A stretch of DNA of 11,111 bases. Source: an uncultured Chloroflexota bacterium. Its GTDB lineage: Bacteria; Chloroflexota; Anaerolineae; Caldilineales; Caldilineaceae. The position numbers and the translations under genes were made by a program. Below the pieces are notes generated by a model. It was not told the DNA's origin and made no database searches. It saw only the letters and a list, made by a program, of their open reading frames with translations. Positions 6,771-11,111 of the stretch are shown one piece after another (the first letter of the stretch is position 1; each line of letters opens with the position of its first letter). The stretch lies in the NCBI GenBank assembly GCA_903858085.1, contig CAIOHJ010000236.1, forward strand, positions 1 through 11,111. Reading direction: 5' to 3'.

Positions 6771-9700
6771 ATGCCTCTCACTCAAGTGACAGAGACCGAT
6801 CCGCTGGTTGCCGGTTTTTTGCAGCCGCCCAAAACATTTTCTCCTGTCCCCATCTGGTGGTGGAGCGGCGAACGGCTGGATCGCCGGCGTCTGCGCTGGC
6901 AGCTGGAACGCTTCGCCGAAGGGGGGATCTTCAACCTGATCGTGCTTAACCTGGCGCCGACCAGCCCTCTTTACGGCAGCGACCCCGACGACCCCCACTT
7001 TTTGTCTGAGGCGTGGTGGGAGATCTTCCTCGGCATGTGCGAGGATGCCCGCGAGCTCGGTATCCACATCTGGTTCTACGACCAGCTGGGCTTTTCAGGC
7101 GCCAATTTTCAGGGGCAGGTTGTGAGCGCTGAGGGCCGTTTTGCCGGCCAGTGGCTGGAAAGCACCGTCTATGAAGGCATTGACGCCGTCGAGCTGGTCT
7201 GTCCGGCCGAAGGCATCCCGCTGGCCGCTGCAGTCACCCTGCTGGACGAGGCTGGCCAGCCCTCCGCCCCTCCCCAGCCCATCCCCGTGGTCGAAGGACG
7301 CGCCCTCTCCGAAGGGGGGCAGAGACGGCGCGTTCGCCTCGCCTACGCCGTACGCCGAGGGTTTGACTACTTCAGCGTTGAAGGCTGCGCCGACCTGCTC
7401 AACCGCGTGCACGGCGAATTTGAACGTCGCGCTGCGCACCTTTTTGGGGAGGTGATCGTCGGCTCCTTCCAAGACGAGCTGCCTTCGCTTGCCTCCTGGG
7501 GGGCAGACTTTGCCCGCTCCTTTGTCACACAGAAAGGCTACGACCTGTTGCCCCACCTGGTCGATTTGTGGGACGGACGCGGGCCAGCAGCCGACCAGCT
7601 GCGCCACGACTTCCACCAGGTGCGCGCCACTCTGGCTGAAATTGCTTTCTTTCAACCGCTCTTCGCCTGGCACGAACGGCACCAACTGCTCTGTGGCTTC
7701 GACCAGCAAGGGCCCGCTCGCGCCGGCCACCCGATCGCCACTGTCCGGCTCTACGCAGATTACCTGCGCACCCACCGCTGGTTCACCGTGCCCGGCAGCG
7801 ACCACCACGGAGACGCCAAAATTCACAGCTCGCTGGCCCATCTCTACCACCGCCCCCGCGTCTGGATCGAAGCCTTCCACAGCAGTGGCTGGGGCGGTAC
7901 CCTGGAAGAGACCTTCGACTGGCTGCTGCCCTGGCTGCGTGCCGGCGCGACCCTCTACAACCCCCACGCTGTCTATTACAGCACACGCGGCGGCTGGTGG
8001 GAATGGGCCCCTCCTTCCACCTGCTGGCGACAACCCTACTGGCGACACCATGCCCATTTCGCCCAGGCGGTCAGCCGCCTCTGTTTTGTGCTCAGCCAAG
8101 GAGAGCACTGCTGTGACATCGGCCTCCTCTTTCCCACCACCACGGTGCAGGGCGGGCTGCTCCCCGACGGCAGCGCACTGCCCGCCGCACAGGCTGCTCA
8201 CACCCACTACCAACAGCTGGTCGGCAGCATGTTCTGGCAGGCGATGCAACCTGGCATCCTCGACCGCGACCGCCGAGACTACGATGTCCTGGACGACGGC
8301 TCACTGCAGCGTGGCATCGTCCAGAAGGGCACACTCTCCATCGGCGCCGAACGCTACCGCGCCCTGATCCTGCTGGGAAGCTGCACCCTCGAAAGTGCCA
8401 GCGCCTCTCTCCTCTGCCACTTTGTCGAAGAGGGGGGGCTGCTGATCGCTGTCGGCAACCTGCCCGAAGGCGACGGTGCCGTGCAAAAACTGCGCCAGGC
8501 CTTTGCCGACGGACGCGCCCGCCACATCGACCAGGCCACAGAACTGCCCGCTGCTCTGGCTGACCTGCCCCGCACGGTAGATGCCCCGGTCCCTACCCTG
8601 CATCGGCGTGTCGACGGCCGCGATGTGCTCTTCGTGCCAGCAGCCTTCCCGTATGCCACCCGCCAGGAAAGCGACCGCTCCTGGCTCGATGTCGCCTACA
8701 GCTTCGACCCAGCCGACTACGCGCGCACAATGACAGTCACCGTGCGCGGGGTCCAAGGCTCGCCAGAGCTCTGGGATGTCCACACCGGAACCCGCCGTCT
8801 GCTGGCTGCACAGCCCATCCCAGAAGGTGTCGTGGTTGACCTCCCCTTCGATGCGGGCCCGGCTGCGTTGCTGGTCTGGCCCAACTCGCCCCAGCCCCTC
8901 CTTCCGCTCCCTGCTCCCCCCCAGCAGGTCCAGCCCCTCTCCGGCCCCTGGGAAGTCACACTCGAACCGACCCTCGACAACCGCTACGGCGACCTGGCCC
9001 GGCCCGCCCACCCCGGCTCCCCCCCTGTACAGAGCTGGCGTTTCGCACACCGCTGTGAAGCAGAGGGCGAAGATGGGATCGCCGCTGGCTGGCAGCAGGG
9101 CGGCTGGAGCAGCGACAGCCTGGTACAGGCCACCTTTGGCCCCCAGGGCTGGTTCACCGGCCCGCTGCCAGCCAGCCAGCTGCCACCGCCGCTGGCCACC
9201 CCTGCCAGCAACGGCGACCGCCTGCCCGGGGCAGATTGGCAGCCAGTGACCTATTCTCTCACCCGCGGTGTCCTTCGCGACCCACTCCACCTGCCTACCC
9301 TGGGCCCCAAAGGACATGTGCCCGAAGAATTTCTGGTCTTCGGGCGGGTCGCAGCCGGTCAGGGCGTGCAGTTCCGCACCGGGGTCTGGCTGGATGAAGA
9401 CTGCGAGCTCACCCTGGCCCTCGGCGCCCCTGCCGCCAAAGAACTCTGGGTCAACGGCAGCCTGGTCGACACAACCTCTGCAGGATACCTTGCCCAGGCC
9501 CCCGTCACACTCCGGTCAGGCTTCAATCTGATCGAATTTCGCCTGACCGCCGAACAGACCCTCCACCTGCGTGCCTCCTGGGCGTTGCTGCGCGCCCCTG
9601 AACGCTACGCCCGCCCCGAATGGATGACGACGCCCGATGCCCCTCTCCTGCATTCGAGTGTGCGCTTTCTGTATACGCTGCATCTTCCCTTCGAACCTGT

Positions 9701-10775
9701 GCAGGCGATCTTGCAGATTGGGTCCGACGCTCCCTGCTGCGTGCTCGTCAACGGTGTCGAAATTGGCCGTCAGGGGGGCTTCGACCCCTATCACAGCACA
9801 GCTCGCGTTCAACCCTACCCGATCCATACGCTGCACAGCGGCAGCAACCAGATCGAGATTGTTGCCCAGGACATGGGGCAGCCAGCTGCTGTGGTCGCCG
9901 ATGGGCTGGCTACCGGCAGCGACGGGCAGCAGCTGACCTGGAGCAGCGGACCAGAATGGCAGGTCCAGCGGGAGCACGCCCCTGCTGGCCCTGTGCGGCT
10001 GCGCCGCCGCCAGTGGGCAGACACCCGGTTCGACTTTGTCGGCGACCTTTTCGTCGAGATGGACCCCAGCTTTTCCCACCTCTGGCGTCGTCCCCACCCG
10101 CTGCCTGGCGCAGCCTGGCTGGAAGAGAGCCCTGCCGACGACACCGTGCTGGCGATCGCCCCAGACCCCTTTGCCGGGAGCACGCAGGTCGAATGGCTTG
10201 CCTGGAGAGTGCCGCCTGGCGCACATACCCTGCAGCTGCCGGTGCAGGGCAGTGCCCGCCTCTGGATCGACGGCGTCGAAATCCTGGTCGACCCCAGCGG
10301 CACCGCCACACTGCCGGAAAACACCGGTGCGTCGCGCCAGGCAGCCCTGCGCGTCGAACCGGCGCTCGGCTGCAGCCAGGGACGCCTGTTGGCGGGCCCC
10401 ATCGTCTACACCGTCGGCCAGGGTCAGATGGAACCAGGCCTGTGGGCCAGCCAAGGGCTGGACAGCTATGCAGGGGGTGTGCGCTACCGGCGTACCCTCC
10501 ACCTGGCAGAAAGACCCACCAGCGACCGCTGGATCGATCTGGGCCGCGTCCGCGGGAGCGCGGAACTCTGGATCAACGGCCAGCCGGCCGGTGTGCGCGT
10601 GCTCTCCCCCTATCGCTTCAGAGTCACCGAGCTGCTGCGGGTTGGAGACAATCTGCTCGAAATTCTGGTTTTCAACACCCTTGCCCCTTATCTGGAGGTG
10701 CAAAGCCCTACCTTTTATATCTTTCCAGGACAGTGCGACTCTGGTCTGATCGGGCCGGTCAGCTTGATCGGGTGA
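6771..10775 (+). CDS. Large GH106-like glycoside hydrolase with several beta-sandwich domains
   Basis: The product has 1334 residues. Residues about 20-450 look like a TIM-barrel related to GH106 alpha-L-rhamnosidases: FSPVPIWWWSGE (23-34), IWFYDQLGFSG (100-110), GSFQDELPSL with Glu236, PGSDHHGDAK (341-350), VWIEAFHSSGWGG with Glu367, and GATLYNPHAVYYSTRGGWWE (392-411). Glu236 and Glu367 are the best acid/base candidates. Residues about 525-580 resemble a glutamine-amidotransferase-like fold (YRALILLG at 529). SPELWD (664) and TLEPTLDNRYGD (about 728-740), a signature seen in GH106-type proteins, follow. The remaining half is beta-sandwich domains bearing four copies of an [LV]-W/L-x-[ND]-G motif (891, 991, 1163, 1265). 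There is no signal peptide, so it probably acts in the cytoplasm on imported oligosaccharides. AAAGGA (6753-6758) precedes the ATG by 12 bases. It is the last gene of the operon. The linkage cut is unknown; rhamnosidase is a guess from family. Confidence 0.78.
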   Translation: MPLTQVTETDPLVAGFLQPPKTFSPVPIWWWSGERLDRRRLRWQLERFAEGGIFNLIVLNLAPTSPLYGSDPDDPHFLSEAWWEIFLGMCEDARELGIHIWFYDQLGFSGANFQGQVVSAEGRFAGQWLESTVYEGIDAVELVCPAEGIPLAAAVTLLDEAGQPSAPPQPIPVVEGRALSEGGQRRRVRLAYAVRRGFDYFSVEGCADLLNRVHGEFERRAAHLFGEVIVGSFQDELPSLASWGADFARSFVTQKGYDLLPHLVDLWDGRGPAADQLRHDFHQVRATLAEIAFFQPLFAWHERHQLLCGFDQQGPARAGHPIATVRLYADYLRTHRWFTVPGSDHHGDAKIHSSLAHLYHRPRVWIEAFHSSGWGGTLEETFDWLLPWLRAGATLYNPHAVYYSTRGGWWEWAPPSTCWRQPYWRHHAHFAQAVSRLCFVLSQGEHCCDIGLLFPTTTVQGGLLPDGSALPAAQAAHTHYQQLVGSMFWQAMQPGILDRDRRDYDVLDDGSLQRGIVQKGTLSIGAERYRALILLGSCTLESASASLLCHFVEEGGLLIAVGNLPEGDGAVQKLRQAFADGRARHIDQATELPAALADLPRTVDAPVPTLHRRVDGRDVLFVPAAFPYATRQESDRSWLDVAYSFDPADYARTMTVTVRGVQGSPELWDVHTGTRRLLAAQPIPEGVVVDLPFDAGPAALLVWPNSPQPLLPLPAPPQQVQPLSGPWEVTLEPTLDNRYGDLARPAHPGSPPVQSWRFAHRCEAEGEDGIAAGWQQGGWSSDSLVQATFGPQGWFTGPLPASQLPPPLATPASNGDRLPGADWQPVTYSLTRGVLRDPLHLPTLGPKGHVPEEFLVFGRVAAGQGVQFRTGVWLDEDCELTLALGAPAAKELWVNGSLVDTTSAGYLAQAPVTLRSGFNLIEFRLTAEQTLHLRASWALLRAPERYARPEWMTTPDAPLLHSSVRFLYTLHLPFEPVQAILQIGSDAPCCVLVNGVEIGRQGGFDPYHSTARVQPYPIHTLHSGSNQIEIVAQDMGQPAAVVADGLATGSDGQQLTWSSGPEWQVQREHAPAGPVRLRRRQWADTRFDFVGDLFVEMDPSFSHLWRRPHPLPGAAWLEESPADDTVLAIAPDPFAGSTQVEWLAWRVPPGAHTLQLPVQGSARLWIDGVEILVDPSGTATLPENTGASRQAALRVEPALGCSQGRLLAGPIVYTVGQGQMEPGLWASQGLDSYAGGVRYRRTLHLAERPTSDRWIDLGRVRGSAELWINGQPAGVRVLSPYRFRVTELLRVGDNLLEILVFNTLAPYLEVQSPTFYIFPGQCDSGLIGPVSLIG

Positions 10776-10777
10776 GT

Positions 10778-10809
10778 CTGTCTGAAGGGCAGACAGCCTG
10801 CCAGGCAGG
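10778..10809 (+). terminator. Tandem hairpins directly after the operon stop codon
   Basis: CTGTCTG (10778-10784) pairs with CAGACAG (10790-10796) across AAGGG. It is followed at once by CCTGCC (10797-10802) and GGCAGG (10804-10809) around a single A. The first stem begins two bases after the stop of the hydrolase gene. No T-run follows; the likely role is transcription end or protection of the long operon mRNA. Confidence 0.5.
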
Positions 10810-10905
10810 TGGGAAGAAAAGTGGCAGGCAGCCAGGTCGTACGCTGAGGCTGCGTGCCGACCCAGAACATCTCCAAGTGCAGAGCATGGAGAGTGGCCCG
10901 TACAG

Positions 10906-10938
10906 CAAGGCGAGCGAGTTGCCAACTCGCTCGCCTTG
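10906..10938. repeat. Perfect 15-bp inverted repeat, same family as 345-370
   Basis: CAAGGCGAGCGAGTT (10906-10920) and AACTCGCTCGCCTTG (10924-10938) are exact reverse complements around GCC. The inner 12 bases of the arm, GGCGAGCGAGTT, match GGAGAGCGATTT of the hairpin at 345-370 in 10 of 12 positions, and both differences are matched by compensating changes in the other arm. It lies about 130 bases after the operon, so it may be a dispersed intergenic repeat or the terminator of a convergent gene outside the window. Confidence 0.6.
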
Positions 10939-11001
10939 TCCGGTGCGGCCTGTGTACTGAGCACTTCAATAGCATGAAATCGGGGTGCAGTCACCGTCAG
11001 A

Positions 11002-11020
11002 GGCGAAGTGGCACTTCGCC
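11002..11020. repeat. Short perfect inverted repeat
   Basis: GGCGAAGTG (11002-11010) and CACTTCGCC (11012-11020) flank one G; in RNA this would be a 7-bp stem with loop TGGCA. It begins GGCGA, like the hairpin 64 bases upstream, and may be a shorter member of the same style of intergenic repeat. Confidence 0.5.
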
Positions 11021-11057
11021 CTACACCCACCCTGCCTGCGCGGAGAGCATCCTGGGC

Positions 11058-11070
11058 GAAACCGAGTTTC
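11058..11070. repeat. Short inverted repeat GAAAC/GTTTC
   Basis: GAAAC (11058-11062) and GTTTC (11066-11070) flank CGA, followed by TAAAAA. Short hairpins of the AGAAAC...GTTTCT kind are, from memory, common between genes in Chloroflexota and Cyanobacteria. On its own this one is too short to be sure. Confidence 0.35.
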
Positions 11071-11111
11071 TAAAAAGGGAGGGATCAGGGGGCAGGCTGC
11101 AGCCAGGCGAC

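Larger units (their letters stand above)
10776..11111. other. Gene-free, hairpin-rich region after the operon
   Basis: No reading frame here has a plausible start, ribosome binding site or recognisable product; long open frames across it are continuations of shadows of the hydrolase gene. It contains at least five short inverted repeats (listed separately) and a 10-bp palindrome GGCTGCAGCC at 11095-11104. The next gene presumably begins beyond the window. Confidence 0.6.

Noticed and set aside
5424..7067. A 547-residue open frame on the - strand over the dehydratase, PHP and hydrolase genes
   Set aside because: Antisense shadow of three convincing + strand genes; no recognisable motif.
9620..10960. 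A 446-residue + strand frame overlapping the end of the hydrolase and running into the spacer
   Set aside because: An Arg/Ala/Pro-rich shadow in another frame of the hydrolase gene with no motif; the hydrolase frame carries conserved sandwich motifs to its end.
10776..11111. CRISPR array in the right-end spacer
   Set aside because: The repeats there are short, different from each other and not evenly spaced; they are individual hairpins.

Overview
The window is a GC-rich stretch in which every convincing gene lies on the + strand. It looks like chromosomal DNA of a Chloroflexota bacterium of the Anaerolineae/Caldilineae type. That placement is an inference from base composition, gene style (a ManD-like dehydratase with a PHP protein and a GH106-like hydrolase, a PCuAC lipoprotein, a large GT-C-like membrane protein) and the many short perfect hairpins between genes. 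No rRNA, tRNA, CRISPR array or complete mobile element is visible.

Left part (1-3502), three unrelated single genes. First is a 112-residue protein resembling only the N-terminal, core-DNA-binding domain of a tyrosine recombinase, closed by a perfect 12-bp hairpin. Second is a 656-residue polytopic membrane protein of GT-C glycosyltransferase style, whose best start sits just after a TATACT box and has no Shine-Dalgarno. Third is a 306-residue lipoprotein with a PCuAC copper-binding domain, a His/Met-rich linker and an extra helical C-terminal domain; it has a good promoter and ribosome binding site.

Right part (about 3559-10775), a four-gene operon with gaps of 15, 40 and 36 bases. It encodes an NAD-dependent short-chain (extended SDR) dehydrogenase/epimerase, a D-mannonate-dehydratase-family enolase-superfamily enzyme, a PHP-domain metallo-hydrolase of the CehA/McbA type, and a 1334-residue GH106-like glycoside hydrolase with several beta-sandwich domains. 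None has a signal peptide. The simplest model is cytoplasmic breakdown of an imported uronate- or deoxysugar-containing oligosaccharide: the hydrolase frees the sugar, the SDR oxidises or epimerises it, the dehydratase makes a 2-keto-3-deoxy acid, and the PHP protein does an unknown hydrolysis. The substrate is not known, and no transporter, regulator, kinase or aldolase lies in the window. A perfect 15-bp inverted repeat overlaps the predicted -10 box of the operon and is the best regulatory candidate.

Right edge (10776-11111) holds no recognisable gene but at least five short hairpins. One is a close relative of the hairpin at 345-370, with two compensatory base-pair changes.
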